A stretch of 64,000 nt of DNA from Mesostigma viride (Eukaryota > Streptophyta > Mesostigmatophyceae > Mesostigmatales > Mesostigmataceae), in contig RPFO01000359.1 of the NCBI GenBank assembly GCA_009746045.1, forward strand, positions 2,501 through 66,500, written 5' to 3'. Positions 30,691-62,473 of this stretch are shown here, one piece after another. The translations under genes were made by a program, and so were the position numbers. The notes beneath the pieces are model-generated. The model had not been told where the DNA came from, searched no databases, and saw only the letters and a list, made by a program, of their open reading frames with translations. Position 1 is the first letter of the stretch; every line of letters begins with the position of its first letter.

Positions 30691-30861
30691 TCATATTTAG
30701 CCCAAAGCGTTTACGTATATAGTACGTATATAGTACTCCTACACACAGATCTCGAGTGATTTATCTAGTACCAAATCCGAAAGGCTTGCATCACTCCCCG
30801 GACAGGAGAACTTTTGCGGATGACTGTAGGTGTAAGTTGGCGATGCCATGGTAACCGGAGA

Positions 30862-30930
30862 CGTCCGTCCTATAGTCAGCAAAATTGGTGCGAGAGGTCC
30901 CCAGTTCGATTCCGGTCGGATTCATTTGCA
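30862..30930 (+). pseudogene. tRNA-like relic (Glu/Asp-like), lacking anticodon arm
   Basis: TCCGTCCTATAGTCAG, TTGGTGCGAGAGGTCC, CAGTTCGATTCCGG and TCGGATTC resemble acceptor, D-arm and T-arm with a B-box-like GTTCGATTCC. No anticodon stem-loop fits between them and the T stem pairs poorly. Could be a tRNA pseudogene or SINE head, or chance. Confidence 0.25.
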
Positions 30931-31464
30931 GATCGCGTTTTCCGCGTTTTCCGCGGCCCGGCACTGAACGCAAAGGTTTTCACCTTTGCGGAGTGTCTGA
31001 TCAGAATAGTGGCAAGCATGCCTCACTGACATATGCCCACTTCAAGCCTGACGCATGTAGTGACGACTAGAGTTATTAAACGAAGTGAAGGATGTGGCCA
31101 AGTCCATGTACGCAACAGTGCGTATACCTTTGATAGGCAAATGGCCAGTGCAAGACCAACACCCTTGCACCGAGCATGCTTTCAAGGAGTGAAGGTGTAC
31201 GCTGTAACAACAGTCGACCATTGCACCCTTGCAAATGCACCGCAGTGAATAACAAAGCCTCCAGTAATAATAATAATAATACATTTAAGCATGGATGCTT
31301 TCGCTTCACATAGCCCTTACTACCATACATGTCAAAGCCATCCCTTATTCCCCAACGCTCCCCACACCCAGCAATTGGATAATGTAAAAAGGGTTTCTTT
31401 CATTCATATATGCGGGTCGTCTCTTTGATACATACTGGTCGTTACCATTGTTACAACTCCAACC

Positions 31465-32700
31465 TCACCCGTAGTACATATTCAGCGTCAAGTTGGTAAA
31501 CTCCCCAAACGTCAACCCCTCGCGCCACTGCCCAACGCCCACCCGCCGCAGACTCTCCACCCCCCCCTCGCGTACCACCCTCGGAGGCTCCATCGGCTCG
31601 TCCCACTGCGGCTGCATGAACACCGCAAACGTGTTCCGACTAATCCTGGCCGCCGCCGCACCCTTGGGCGCGGCGACGTAATGCGGCGTGGCCTGCAGCA
31701 GCCCGCCCGAGTGCACCTGCATTGCCTCTCCAACCTGAAACGCCACGTGGCCCTGGGGGATGACGACACGCACCACGTCGCCCCGGCGTGTCCGCACATG
31801 AAGACCTGCATGCTCGGGGTCCGGGTTGGCCACCTCGTTGCCCTCCGGGTCTAGAAACAGAGCCCCCGCGAGACCTGTGAGGCTTCCGTGGTCCGTGTGC
31901 CACCCGCACCACGAGCCCGGGTCGCCAGCATTTACCCCGCCTCGGAGCGTGGCCATGCGGGGCGAGCCGTGGGGGAAGTAGTGCAGCAACCGGCCCTTGC
32001 TGTTGCGTGAGTTGGCGATGAGCGGCTCTTGGCGTGTGAATCCGGAGCCGTCACAGGAGGTCCCCAGCCGTGATGTGAGGAAGAGATCGCACTGGCGCGC
32101 CACCAGGGTGCCCACGTGCACGATCGTGGCGCCGAGGGCTTTAAATGCTGGCTCGAGGGCGGGGAGATCCTGAACGGGCCAGATGTTGGGCCGGCAGTAG
32201 GACGGGTGGAGGGCCATGAGGGAGAGGTCATCGGTGACTTTGTCAACGGTGGGGTTGGCGTAGAAGGAGCCCTTGAAGTAGTCCGGCCGGCCGTCTTGCA
32301 ACGTCTCCTTGCCGCAGCTCCAGCCGAACGAGAAGTGGCTCTCGGGGTCCTCCAGCCGCGCCAGCGCATCCTCGGGTAAGGACGCGAGCTGCTGCGCGAG
32401 GGGCAGCAGCGCGGCGCGTTGTTCGAGGTATCCGGGCACCCCGGCTACCGTCAATAGGCCAAGCCCACCCTCGCCGAAAGCTTGCGATATCCTGTCCCCG
32501 AGGTTATGGTTCCGATGTATTAATTCATCATACGTCAGTGTGACGATCCCGCTAGCGGACGACACTGCCGAGGCCGTGACTCCATATCGTCGCGGGTACG
32601 TTGTCAACGGAGGAAGTAAGGGGGGGCTTGTTTGCAGGCATTTGAGGGAGCGCGAACGCGCAGGCACGACAAAAGATGCTGCCACAATGCCGGCCAGCAT
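31465..32700 (-). CDS. 2-oxoglutarate/Fe(II) oxygenase, isopenicillin-N-synthase-like
   Basis: Single exon, 411 aa. Role by family: Fe(II)- and 2-oxoglutarate-dependent oxidation (hydroxylation, desaturation or ring closure) of a small molecule; substrate unknown. Visible motifs: Fe ligands His268-x-Asp270 in WCGWHTDHGSLTGL, distal His340 in GLLQATPHYVAAP, and 2-OG-binding Arg352-x-Ser354 in ARISRNTFAVFMQP. The spacing His340 to Arg352 is slightly longer than the usual ten residues because of an Ala-rich insert. The N-terminal 45 residues are rich in Ala, Ser and Arg and could be an organelle transit peptide (inference). Start is the first Met of the open frame. On the minus strand TGTAA follows the stop by about 10 nt (plus 31451-31455), compatible with a chlorophyte poly(A) signal. 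Intronless, unlike its neighbours. Confidence 0.9.
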   Translation of the reverse strand: MLAGIVAASFVVPARSRSLKCLQTSPPLLPPLTTYPRRYGVTASAVSSASGIVTLTYDELIHRNHNLGDRISQAFGEGGLGLLTVAGVPGYLEQRAALLPLAQQLASLPEDALARLEDPESHFSFGWSCGKETLQDGRPDYFKGSFYANPTVDKVTDDLSLMALHPSYCRPNIWPVQDLPALEPAFKALGATIVHVGTLVARQCDLFLTSRLGTSCDGSGFTRQEPLIANSRNSKGRLLHYFPHGSPRMATLRGGVNAGDPGSWCGWHTDHGSLTGLAGALFLDPEGNEVANPDPEHAGLHVRTRRGDVVRVVIPQGHVAFQVGEAMQVHSGGLLQATPHYVAAPKGAAAARISRNTFAVFMQPQWDEPMEPPRVVREGGVESLRRVGVGQWREGLTFGEFTNLTLNMYYG

Positions 32701-35635
32701 CCTCGTTACGGGATTTGTCGCCTAAAGCGACAACTGCATCCGTGGCCGTCGGAAGTGCAGAGCAGCTGCCACCAGCAAGTTGCCCAGAATAAGCCCAGAT
32801 GGGCTGGCCCCAAGCCGCTTTGATTCAACGGATTCTGCCGTCACACACAAGCTGGTGTCTATCGTGGCAATACCAACCGCATGTCGTGCGTCGTCAGAAG
32901 ACTTCCCGGGAAATCCCCCAAAGGCAGACTGCCAAAAAAGAGCGAGATTTAGCGTAATTTCTTATAACAATGCCTCGCAAGTATCTTATAATGCCAAAAA
33001 CGTTTCGAAGAGAGCCTAGCTGGCGAATAGTAAATGCTTGCGCAAAGCTAATCTTTCACCATCGCCCACACAACACCTCTGGAACTTGCAAGCCCTGATA
33101 TTCCCAGCCCTATGAAACGCACTGGCACCAAAAATGGCGGGAAGCGCGAATCCGTGGAACTCTGAATACGATTTGGCGCGTGTACGGTCCACATCGGTTG
33201 TTGCGGCCTCGCAGCCGTGCATTTACAGGTCTGAAACCCACGAAAACCATTATCCGTACCATATTCGTATACTATTATCTATTATTTATTAATACCTTTT
33301 AACTACCAGCACTTGGCACTGAACGCTTTTTTAGGGAAAAAGGGTGGACCGATGAAAGGCTGATCCCACGCAAGTGTTGCCATCTCGTAAAAAGTTCAGA
33401 CCGAGTTTACGTGACCACCTTGCCCTCTGACTCATCACAAATTCACGTAATGCAAGTCAAGAACGGAATGACTTCACCCATTCATCTACGCCGCGGCTAT
33501 GGATGCTGCGCTGGCTGGCATATCATAGCCAGCCAAAGAAATCCAGGTCGCTCATGGAATGCATAAAATTTTGCCTTTCTGTGCATAGGCTTCCTATATT
33601 AAGGCCGTCCTTGCCATCTTAGAAGTCAATCAAAATTGCCAAGGACAGCCATGATTACGGCTGCAAGCAGCTACGGCGGATTGGGCACTTGGCCCCTTCT
33701 CTATATTGATGGATAAATTCTGTGTATCGATGCCTGTAGACCAGCCATATTGGCCGTCCAGTTTCTTAGTCGGCTAGAAACAGTAAGGCAGCTTGCCCTA
33801 CGGGAATTGCTGGCTATGGATAAAAATAGTTGCCCAGGGCGGGCATGTTGCCAGTAAAACGGTAAAGCGTTTAACGATGTCTGTGTCAGGGCTTTTCCTG
33901 TGTTTCTCGTAGGTGTTTTGCTGCCACGTTTACGATACACCAGCTAGCAGTTTATTTACTAGTGCTGGCATTACCAAAAGACCTCGTCTTGCTTCTCTGC
34001 AATGGAAGATGGTCTCACCGCCAGATTTGCCGTTAAGCTTCTTAAAGAAAAGAATAAGATGGTGAGAGATGCATGGTCGGCTAGCCTTGAAGGCCTCGTC
34101 CTGCAAACAATCCAGGGTTGAACAGCAGGTTTGTCTCTCGGCAGTCTGTTGAATGGTTACAAGAAGTCTGGCAAAGTCACCACCGTGCGCATATGCGTCT
34201 CTGCGTTGAAGCTTGCGGCGGTGCTCCTCATTTCACGCGTTTTGTTGTGAACATGGCGGTCACCATGGTGGTTCGCGATCAGTTAGAACGCCATTTGCAA
34301 AGCCTTGCTTACGCTTGCTTGGGCGAGGAATAAAGCCAAGAGGAACAGTGCTCGTGCACTGGGGGGGGGGGGGGGGGCGTGGGGGGCGGTGGGGGGGTTG
34401 GTGGTGGTGGGGTAGGGAACACGTTCGTCCCTGCCTCTATATCAATCCAAGCACACGCGCCGCTAGCTACACTGCCGCTGACAAGTCTGGCTACCTCTCT
34501 GTTCCCAACTGGCCAAACCTTTCCTGCTAGTCCTAAGGACACGCAAATTGCCAGGGCGTTGTTAGTCAAGTGAATGGTGTGTGGTTGGTGTCGTTCGCCA
34601 GCTCACCGCCTGTGTTTTCCTGGGACCAGAGTGTGCGCGCATGGGACAAGGTCCAGTAGGATTTGCTCATTGGGTGTCGCTATGTATACCGTGACAGGGG
34701 GATAGCCTTCATCATCCTATTGAGTATTCCTCATCCCTCCAGGGCACACCCTGCTGTGTGTGCTTTCATGACGCCTGGGCATGTCATGGGTGCCTGTGAT
34801 ACAGCACCTGGCATTATGGCATCACGAGAATGGTATGATCACCCTGGTATATCCTATATATCGTGGACTGGCGATAGAGGGAGGAGGTGTGCAAAGCTCC
34901 CCTGTAGTTCTCTCACATTGACTAGTGTGAACGTTACTGCAGCATGTTGTCGAAACGCGCTACTGCAGTGTGTTGTTGTTGAAAGAACTTGAACTGTTTA
35001 GTTTGACATAAGCAAGCGTCTGTCTGTGTCCAAGCCCGTTGGTGGCGGCCAGAGAGCTTGCGTGGGGTCTCAGAGTGGCTCTCTTGTTCGTGTGAAATGA
35101 TGGCCTGGCACGCTTGTATACATGCCAAAGTGAAACGTGCCAGGTGTGTTATGACTCAGCTATGACTCATCCTGGTGAAACGACTAGTAAACCGTGGCAT
35201 GTCCATGACTGGGTGGTGTTACCGCACATGCCTTGGCTTGCATGCCCCCCCGCGCGTGCCCACACACACACACACACACACACACATGTCCCCCCCCCTC
35301 TCCCACCCACCCACAGCTGCCACCAACTGTCACCAATCATCCTTGGGCACCCTTCACAAGCCAGCATGCCCGCCATGCTAATGGCTTCCACAACCGTCAC
35401 GGCCACCTCCACCCGCATCTCTCCCCTGTACTCGCCCAGGCCTCGCCTAGGAACTCGGAAGGCCATGACTCGAGGTTGCCGTGCGGTGCGCTAGGCCCCA
35501 TCCCCTTGACATTACCGCTTCATGCACACCCACGTGGATGGTCCCCTTGCCGTCCCCTTGAAACGTTGGGTACCCATCAGGGGTAGTACACGCTATTTAT
35601 AGCCCCACCCTCCACACCCGCACGCTGCCCCGTGG
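32701..35635. other. Long intergenic region between divergent genes
   Basis: Presumed promoters of the oxygenase (minus) and the 5-phosphatase (plus). Contains a G14-15 run with GGGGGCGTGGG-type G-rich DNA (34364-34415) and a (CA)n tract (35262-35286). No gene or RNA recognised; short open frames lack domains. Confidence 0.4.
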
Positions 35636-44733
<9,098 letters not shown>

Positions 44734-46149
44734 TGAGGCAGCCGCTTGTTGTACGATACAGTGACCTTGGTGCGGTAACCACGGCACGGTGACCGTGCAT
44801 AGTGACCGTGCATAGTGACCGTGGCACACTGCTTGTGGCACACTGACCGCCATTGGTACAGTGACCGTGGTACAGTGACCACGGTGGGGGCGGAGCCAAG
44901 GAGAACTGTGATTGCATGGGGTGGGCGTGGGTGGGGAACCTGAACCCCCCCACGCGTTTGGCAAGGCCATCATCCCCTCAAAACCGATGGCGCAGTCTTA
45001 TGGAGGCCTTGGGGCGATGTCTTTTCCGTCTGGGCCAAGCGATGTCATGTGGTTCTGCACGGTCATATTGTGACGAGTGGAGAGCAAAGGGTGTATGCCG
45101 TGGTGGCGATGCAAAGAAGAGATAAAGGTTGGGGGAAAGTTCATGGTTATACACATGCCCCTGGATGGCAATGCCCAATCTCGCGATTCCTCCCGCGTGA
45201 TGACCTTGCCTGCAAGAGCGGGAATGAAATTGGCTCCGCGGATTCCTTTTGGAGCGTCCAGCGTAGTAGTCTCCTCCTATATGCCATCATGTAGCAAGCC
45301 CAGCCTCTCAAGTTGTAGCCAGAGCGGTGCCCATGTGTACAGTAATGGGCCGAGCGGTGGCATGTGCCAGCCGCTGGCCCCTCGTTGCTCATGCCCCTTG
45401 CCACGCAGCCGTAGCCGCGTCGGCAGGGCGAGTAGTCCAACATTTTCACTATCCATCTCCAAGCACGCGTGGGTCGCATGCAAGGCGAACCAATCGCTTG
45501 GGGAGTGACACCATGCGCTTGGGATTATGGCGATGCCAGGTGTCTTTTCTTCTTTGCGTCACCATGTGCCGGTGGGCTCTGGCCGCCAAGTGCGTGGCCG
45601 CTGGCAAAGCTCTAGCAGAGATCCCCTACTTACAGGGGGTCTGCAAGCAAAGAATGTGTATAGTACATGGGCCTGGCAGGCGATAGGCCTATTAATATAG
45701 TAGAAAGATTGGCTGTGCGTGGCCCTGCAACCAGCGCATGGTCTGTAGGCCTTGGCAGACCTTGACAGGGTGTTTGTGAGTGAGAGTTGATGTTTGGCCA
45801 CAATTTTCGGTTGTGCGCACTTGTTTTGGTTACTATGCCCACAGTGGCAACAGGACGAGTGTCTGTGAGCTCTGGTCGGGGACCTCCATGGATAGGAAAT
45901 CCTCGCTGCTCACCAGCATTGCCCAGGCTTGGGGCAGCATGCGGAGCTATACCCTGCCCAGGGCTGAAATCACACAGAAATGCACATGGTAGGCAGATTA
46001 GGCTGGCTGCAGACCATGTGAGCCATGCACAACCTCGCCCTAGGTAAACGCAAGGAGACTTGAAATTACTTTGTGCCTGGCAAGCGGCTTAAATTCCTGC
46101 TATCCAGCATCTTTATTTATTGTAATTTGTTGCATCTATTTTCAAACGA
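44734..46149. other. Intergenic, no gene seen
   Basis: After the 5-phosphatase stop there are several near-repeats of CAGTGACCGTG (44740-44885). No coding domain or RNA gene recognised in the rest. Confidence 0.4.
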
Positions 46150-46530
46150 ATGGCGTGGCGTCTAGACAACCAAGAATGTAACCACTCAGACATCACTGGT
46201 TCTCGTGATTGCGTCTATCATGGAGCCAGTTTGAACACCGCATGGATGCACTCTCTCCCTTCTTTGGACTGCCATGTGCTGAACAAGACGCGGTGGCAGA
46301 AGATTGTCAAGGCTCACACGCCAGCCCCTGTGGGCAAGCCACCTCCCCCCAAGAGCTAGGAGGAGGCGTTTTGATGAGTAATGTAGTTAGGCCGGATTTT
46401 CTAGACTAGATCGCTTAGAGTTAGGTTAGTTAGATTACGCGGCTTCCTCCACTCCCCCCATCCATTGATCAAGGAATATGTGCTACATGATCTCCCAACG
46501 GAGGCATGTTATAATTTTAATGGAGCTATT
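46150..46530 (+). mobile_element. Probable LINE ORF2 tail with class I 3' end
   Basis: Plus strand reads LNKTRWQKIVKAHTPAPVG then a stop at 46358, resembling the terminal D--W--V helix seen at 16323-16646 and 56438-56716. It is followed by 130 bp, GGAATATGTGCTACATGAT and hairpin CTCCCAACGGAG (46492-46503). No longer coding. ORF2 assignment rests on a short match. Confidence 0.4.
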
Positions 46531-46614
46531 ATATAATCAGCATGTCAACTGCTCTAATCCTCAAGCAACGTTGGACCGCCATGCGTTCAGGAATAGTTGT
46601 CTCCCTTAATGTAG

Positions 46615-46845
46615 ACTGCGTCACGTGGCCGGGTATAACGGGTATCAAAGAGCCGGGTATAACGGGTATATACGTACCCGGATGCAAGTGCCCTGGTGCA
46701 CCTAGAGCAAGGGTCCTTTACATCCCCACCCTTGCAGGAAGTAGCTTAGGATGTATGATAGGCCATATGCCCCCTCTCAAGGGCTATGTGCTACATATAC
46801 TCCCAACGGAGTTATGTTACAATTCAATTCAATTCAATACGTACC
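46615..46845 (+). mobile_element. SINE-like retroposon, AATTC tail, copy 2, beside a class II relic
   Basis: 46678-46835 is nearly identical to the reverse complement of 19434-19602: GGATGCAAGTGCCCTGG to CTCCCAACGGAG (46800-46811) and AATTCAATTCAATTC. Just before it, ACTGCGTCACGTGG (46616-46630) is a class II end on the minus strand, followed by three GGGTATAACGGGTAT-like units. Confidence 0.75.
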
Positions 46846-46974
46846 AATAAAGGGAAATTAATTCGACCGGCCCTATACACAACGAGGATCGAGGGAAGGC
46901 GCCCCGATTACCTTGCACTAGATTCTCTCACTGCACGTACTATGCCAAAAGCAGGCAGGCAACTAATTAATTAA

Positions 46975-47215
46975 TAAATTTATTAAACTCGTGCTCCCGT
47001 TTGGGAGTCACGGAGCACCGAAGTGCTTTTAATCCCTGTGTGAAGTGAGACAACTATGAAGTGTTCACAACAGGAAGTTCTGAAGGGCAGAGACCCCGTT
47101 TGTCCTTCATGCCAGAGGCATGCCACATGCAGTTGCAATTGGACACGATAGACGATCCGGCAAGTTCTGTGGGTGCAATAAGACCCATGTGAGCATATCA
47201 TAACAAGCTAGAGAG
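46975..47215 (-). mobile_element. Short retroposon unit A, copy on minus strand
   Basis: Minus strand: CATATCATAACAAGC-complement head, TTATTGCACCCACAG, GGATCGTCTATCG, GGGTCTCTGCC, then GGTGCTCCGTGACTCCC, hairpin arm and a TTAATAAATTTATTAATTAA tail (46975-46990). Homologous to 47460-47680. Confidence 0.65.
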
Positions 47216-47269
47216 ATTACTTGCCCACGCGTACTTGCCCACGCGCTAGGAGCGTGGGCAAGTGATCTG

Positions 47270-47440
47270 AGCATAGCCAGGACAGGTTGGTAGTCACTGC
47301 CGCCATGGCAGCTATGCTTAGAATGTTTGCCTAGTTGTGCCACCTTACCTAGTCACGTGCACTGCTAACGCACGGTACACAACCAGCCATAGCCCTAGAT
47401 TACAGTCCTTGTACAGCCATGCTACGTCCTGGCTTCGATC
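47270..47440 (+). mobile_element. Copy of the 3' UTR of element B
   Basis: GGTTGGTAGTCACTGCCGCC, AGAATGTTTGCCTAGTTGTG, GTCACGTGCACTGC and CATGCTACGTCCTGGC match the reverse complement of 47676-47835, the 3' end of ORF1-only copy B, in opposite orientation. Confidence 0.65.
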
Positions 47441-47459
47441 AGATTACTTGCCAACGCTG

Positions 47460-47680
47460 CTTGTTATGATATGCTCACATGGGTCTTATTGCACCCACAG
47501 ACTGCTGGATCGTTAGCGTGTCCGTTTAGCTAGCGTGCCCGCATGCAGCTGTGGCATGCCTTTGGCATGAAGGAGACTGGGGGTCTCTGCCCTTTCTCCT
47601 GTTGTGCACACACAGGGATGAAAAGCACTTCGGTGCTCCGTGACTCCCCAACGGGCTAGCACGTGTTTTAATTAAGCCAG
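47460..47680 (+). mobile_element. Short retroposon unit A, copy on plus strand
   Basis: TGTTATGATATGCTCACATG, TTATTGCACCCACAG, GGGGGTCTCTGCC, CACAGGGATGAAAAGCACTT, GGTGCTCCGTGACTCCCC, AACGGGCTAGCACG. The tail TTTTAATTAA abuts the TTAATTAA tail of copy B at 47672-47680. Confidence 0.65.
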
Positions 47681-49460
47681 GACGAAGCATGGCTGTACAA
47701 AGGCTAAGCTAAGGCTATGGCTGGTACGCTGTGTACCACTGTGCGTGAGCGGTGCACGTGACTAAAGGTATGGTGGCACAGCTAGGCAAACATTCTTAGC
47801 ATGGTTGCCATATGGCGGGAGTGACTACCAAGGAATACAAGCTAGGGCTATTCTAGCCGCGCAGGGGACGTCCACATCTTGTGGTTGATCATCAGGTCCC
47901 CGCCCCTCCAGTACACCTTGGGCTTCTGGGGGTCGATCCTGCTTGTGGCGGAGGTATTAATTCCGGCCACAGGTCGCGTCGCTGCTGCTGCTGGGCGGGG
48001 GTCAGGTCGTACGTCGTCCAGCGTCGATCCAGGTGAGGTCGTGCAACAGCTCTTGCGACGAGAAAGGAACCGCCACTTGTCCTCACGGGAGGGGAAGGTG
48101 AGCAGGACTGGTGGGGAGCCGCCTTGTCCCGAGAGTGGGGAAGGCGCGGTGGCACCCACGCAGTTCTACCTCACCTACCAGGCCCATGAGGGTAAGGACT
48201 AAGGAGCTGGTCCTTGAGCTTGTCCGCAAGGGTGGTTGATCGACGTCTCACCTCGCTTCTGGTGGGGGAAGCGACGCAGCACCACCGGCCCGGCAGTCGC
48301 GGCCAGCGCGGTCGGTGGCCTCCCGTTGTTGTGCATGGCGAAGGTCTTCAAGCTCCTGGAGTTTCGTAGCGATGGCGTCAGTGGTCGAGGCGCGGTCGCT
48401 GTCTGCGCAGCAGGTCCACATAGGAGAGGGGCGGGAGGTCGATCGCCAGCATCCCGCCGGGGTGTCTGGGATGCGATGGTGGCCGTCTGCTCGATCCGCT
48501 ATCTTCTAGGCCAGGGCCTCGGTGTGGGCGGTGATGGCCGGCTTCAACCGTCTTCTTCATGAGCACGCCACACGTGCCCTCTACATGGTTTAGGCGAGAG
48601 ACAATTAGTGCAGCGTGCGCCGTCTCAGATGCCTGCGCCGCGGTGTGCAGCGCCGTGAACTGAGGTCGGAGCTTGTGGACGACCTTGGTTTCCACATTGG
48701 AGACCCGGGCCTCCACCGTGTTGAGCGTCGTGTTCAGCGAGGTCAGCTTCTCGGCCAACGGCCAGGTCACGTGCTCCTCCAGCTAGCACTGCTCGGATCG
48801 ATGCCATCCTTGCATGCACAGGGAGGGAGCCGTTGTGGAGCCCTGGCAGCCGGCTGGGCAGGCCGGGCTGCATGGGTTGCGGAGCTTAGCGACGATGTCG
48901 AAAACAGTTAGCTGCATGGAAGAAGCTGCACAGGATAGCGAGGCGGTGCCAGGTCTGGCCTGGCGAGGAACGCCTAGTCCAGGTCGTTGGCGTGTATGGG
49001 CCCGCCGGGCCCAAAGAGCTTGCTGGGCTAAGAACTTGATTATTTCGGCGCATTCTTCCTTCGTCAGGGCCAGCCAGTGAACTAGGAAAGAATAGGATTC
49101 GTTGTTTGGGAGGTAATGGCTCCGCATTTGCGATCGTGGCAGGGTTTCTTGGGCTCCAGATGGTGAGGCGCTTGGCGATGGGTTTGCTAGCGATGGGTTT
49201 GCGGGCCCAGGCGGCTGGGTAAGGACGATGGCGAGTGGGTTGGGCTGGGAGCGCCGGAAAGCTCCTTTTCCAAACCTCGTTTGGCTTTTGGAGTCGTCAT
49301 AGCTGCTTGTCACGTGCGTAACTTTTTCGATACAGTCTGCGTGTCAGCCGTAACCGATTATTATACTAGCGAGTGCGTCTTAAAAAGGTGCATCGAATGT
49401 GCAAGTGGTCTGACCGAACTTGGGGCTCAGAAGCAAAAGATGTGAACGTACTCCGCCATT
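47672..49460 (-). mobile_element. ORF1-only retroposon, copy B, frameshifted
   Basis: Minus strand, full-length but decayed. 5' region 49310-49460 (CAGCCGTAACCGATTATTAT, TTGGGGCTCAG) matches copy A. ORF1 remnants: N-terminal LTKEECAEIIKFLAQ (about 49040-49080), coiled-coil LNTTLNTVEARVSNVETKV (about 48690-48740), and C-terminal VYWRGGDLMINHKMW (47875-47920), in several frames. A 170-bp 3' UTR and a TTAATTAAAAC tail follow directly. No ORF2. Its 3' UTR differs from those of copies A and D. Confidence 0.7.
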
Positions 49461-49993
49461 AGCCATACCGTCGTCAGCCATTTAATTGATGATAATTAAG
49501 CACATCGTGGGCAGTGTTTGACTATTTGTTATGTTCGGTATCCGGTATACGTTGGAGTTTTTTAGGCCCTATCAAATAATCCGGTAAGTATCCGGTAAGT
49601 ATTCAATATTATTTGGTACACCTGATTTTCTTGCCTGTTAGGCGCCTTGAGGGGTCTATAATGTTTATTGTTATATGTTGAAATTCAACCCACCTCATTT
49701 CCATGCATTTGGCTACCTAATGGCATTGTTGTTATGCACCAATGAAGCGGTACTGCTTGTCACGTCCCGCATCGAGTGATGGTAAGGTAATGGCCAGCCG
49801 TATCTTGTGTTGACAGTGCAGTGTCAAGTAATCAGACTGTGCACAGTTATGAAAAAGGCAGGAAATTACCAAGCAATATACGGGTCATTCACTGGCATTG
49901 ATTTATTGGTCAACTGTTCACAAGCAACTAAGTAAGCACTTGAGCGCGCAGGCCCGAGGGTGGCAGCATATCACCACAGAGTACATTACCAAC
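49461..49993. other. Spacer, no gene seen
   Basis: AT-rich. Contains three tandem-like ATCCGGTAAGTAT/ATCCGGTATAC units near 49540-49600. Nothing else recognised. Confidence 0.35.
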
Positions 49994-50552
49994 TTATTCC
50001 AACATTAACAAAAGCATCAAAACCCAAATGCTTGGCGTGCTATACAAGTACAGTAGAATAAACTCGTCACCGTCGAAGTTTGCCGCCGCCGGGCACATCA
50101 CCATCGTCCCGCTAGGCGCTCGTCGGGTCCCCTGCCTGGAGCTGCTGAAGGCGCATCCTCTGCCTCTTGTCCTCACCCTAAGATCTGCTTGCATGGCGAG
50201 CCTTACCTCCTTGGGAATATTGTCGTACGCTCGGACGTTGGCCCACTTTTCACCGGCGATGTGGGCACGAGGCCCTTCACCATGGGTACGGAATCCGTGA
50301 AATTTCAATCGCAGCCATTGCACTCAGTCATGGAGCTTCTTCTGCTTGGAACTCTTGGTCAGCCTTTTGATGTCCTGTGCACCAGGCAGGATCTTCCATG
50401 CGTTCTAGGCGCAGCACGCACTTAGTCGAGCTGGCCGAGCTGGACGAACAAACATGCTCAACCGGCCTTGCAGCAGCCTTATCCTTACCATTTCTAGCCT
50501 TCTTCTTGCCATGGTGGCACTGATAAAGAATCCTACGAGAATATTCACTCAT
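49994..50552 (-). pseudogene. Possible transposase-type zinc-finger fragment (FAR1/MULE- or FLYWCH-like), frameshifted
   Basis: Minus strand: ILYQCHHGKKKARNGKD and SSSASSTKCVLRL, then a stop and frame change, then FRTHGEGPRAHIAGEKW and IPKEVRLAMQADLRVR. The order C-HHG, KC-LRL, THGEG, P-EVR-M-DL resembles the N-terminal zinc-binding part of MULE/FAR1-type proteins. Short, shifted and without a catalytic domain; it may be chance. No terminal inverted repeats found around it. Confidence 0.3.
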
Positions 50553-50589
50553 AGAAGTATTTATCCAAAGAAAGATACCCGTTGTCAGC

Positions 50590-51041
50590 GAAGCGAACGG
50601 CTATTCCGATGCTAACCAAGAATTCACTGTCCCCACTGTTAGCAGTCATTACGGCCGCAGCCCGCACAAAGGCTGGTCTCGCACGAGGGCTTTCTAATGT
50701 TAAGAGTGCGTGACTCTAAGCATCCATTACCTATCGTCTGCCATGCAAGAGAAACGTTACTACCCACTTCGCTGGCAGATAGGCCCGTCATCGCGCTCTT
50801 TAGGCACATATGACATATGACATAATGCGGTAAAGAACTTAATGTAGAACACGCACAGCGGCTAGCGGGCTTGTTGGCGTGCAGCTTATGTGCATGCCGA
50901 CACGACGTGGCAATAGCTCGTGTAAGCCTGCCCTGCCAATTCACGCTTGGGTCGGCCGGCCCAGGCGCGGCGCGCCCGGTTCCCCAATACATATTCGGTC
51001 CGAACAGCTCCGAACAGGATTACAGTACACCACGGCGTGGG

Positions 51042-51072
<31 letters not shown>

Positions 51073-51412
51073 CGTACACCGACTGACACCGGCCCAGGGT
51101 TCCGCCGCGCCAGGCCTCGTGTGGCCCGGGTACCACGTGGCGGGCATAGAGGCTGCATGCTGGAGGACTGGTGTAGTTACTTACACATGCATGGCGGTTC
51201 AACCCCGAATCAGTCCGTCCTTACTAACCATTAACTTGCCTGCACAGCATGTGCACAGTGAAGTTTTTTGGTTCTCGATTACTTGCCTGCACAGTGTTTG
51301 CCATTCCTGCTTCCCTATGGTCACGCGTCTGCAGATCGGGAGCAAGAATTGGTTATCGTTGTTTCCCCCCCAAGCCAATTGTTGGTAGCACTGATTTTCA
51401 GGGCCCGTATCC
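50590..51412. other. Upstream region of the CHY gene
   Basis: Presumed promoter of the CHY zinc-finger gene. Contains an (AAC)n tract at about 51043-51071 and CGGTCCGAACAGCTCCGAAC. No gene recognised. Confidence 0.4.

Positions 51413-62452
<11,040 letters not shown>

Positions 62453-62473
<21 letters not shown>

Noticed and set aside
29575-30759. THPP and WVGG repeat proteins of up to 332 aa
   Set aside because: Translation of the GGAT/GGGT tract on both strands.
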